Source of the DNA: an uncultured Gemmatimonadota bacterium
GTDB lineage: Bacteria; Gemmatimonadota; Gemmatimonadetes; Longimicrobiales; Gaopeijiaceae
Direction of reading: 5' to 3'
Assembly: GCA_937136445.1 (NCBI GenBank)
Contig: CAKZOQ010000083.1
Location: 1-5,716, forward strand
DNA: 5,716 nt
Part shown: positions 5,641 to 5,716 of the stretch, piece by piece
How the letters are laid out: every line of letters begins with the position of its first letter
How positions within the stretch are numbered: position 1 is the first letter of the stretch
Notes under the pieces: generated by a model
Seen by the model: the letters and a program-made list of their open reading frames with translations, nothing else
What the model was told of the DNA's origin: nothing
Databases searched by the model: none
Translations under genes and position numbers: made by a program

Positions 5641-5716
5641 AGGCGCTGGTCACCGGGGCCACGGGCGTCGTGGGCGCGAACCTGGTCCGGGAGCTCCTGG
5701 ACGCCGACTGGTCGGT
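5637..5716 (+). CDS. NAD(P)-dependent extended SDR / epimerase-dehydratase, N-terminus (3' truncated)
   Basis: Only the first 26 residues are present, beginning MKALVTGATGVVGANLVREL. The strand followed by GATGVVG is the GxxGxxG nucleotide-binding turn of the Rossmann fold in extended short-chain dehydrogenases, such as NAD-dependent epimerases and dihydroflavonol-4-reductase-like or hydroxysteroid-dehydrogenase-like enzymes. The start is secure: the ATG shares bases with the upstream TGA (ATGA) and a GGAG lies 7 nt before it, so the two proteins are probably made together. The substrate cannot be told because the specificity region and the YxxxK catalytic motif lie beyond the right edge. Confidence 0.88.
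   Translation, partial: MKALVTGATGVVGANLVRELLDADWS

Overview
The window is very GC-rich, with G or C at most third codon positions, and it is densely packed. The left-edge gene ends in a clear match to the 'ADOP'-type MacB/FtsX permeases, which are especially abundant in Acidobacteriota and Gemmatimonadota. The GC content and the strong GGAGG-like ribosome sites fit such a soil-type bacterium. The phylum is inferred from this one family and is not proven.

Layout. (1) Bases 1-672, plus strand: C-terminal part of an ABC-transporter-type permease, cut by the left edge. (2) Bases 698-3115, minus strand: four tightly spaced genes read right to left, starting from a candidate promoter near 3174-3203. 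In order of transcription they encode a 136-residue repeat-like protein with a C-terminal CxxC, a 240-residue protein with two Ig-like beta domains, a 207-residue Cys/His-rich protein, and a 210-residue protein with a Lys/Ala-rich histone-like tail. Junctions are a 4-bp gap, a 31-bp gap and an 8-bp overlap. (3) Bases 3116-3336: divergent intergenic region with promoter-like sequence and an inverted repeat. (4) Bases 3337-5640, plus strand: a large DUF362 protein with a second, SRPBCC-like C-terminal domain. (5) From 5637 to the right edge, plus strand: the start of an NAD(P)-dependent extended SDR/epimerase, overlapping the DUF362 gene by ATGA.

The most interesting part is the four-gene minus-strand unit. 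Three of its proteins share a similar C-terminal beta-sandwich signature that aligns over 29 residues without gaps. Two of them begin with a short Trp-rich amphipathic helix resembling those of phasins and other surface-coating proteins, and one ends in a KKKxxAA heptad tail. None has a visible signal peptide. A reasonable but unproven reading is a set of cytoplasmic proteins that coat a granule or membrane surface, one of which can also bind nucleic acid, similar in layout to the PHA-granule protein PhaF. No PHA synthase or depolymerase gene is in the window, so the link to PHA is only an analogy.

The rightward pair (DUF362-SRPBCC plus SDR) looks like a translationally coupled enzyme pair, possibly in lipid, polyketide or other secondary metabolism; no substrate can be named.
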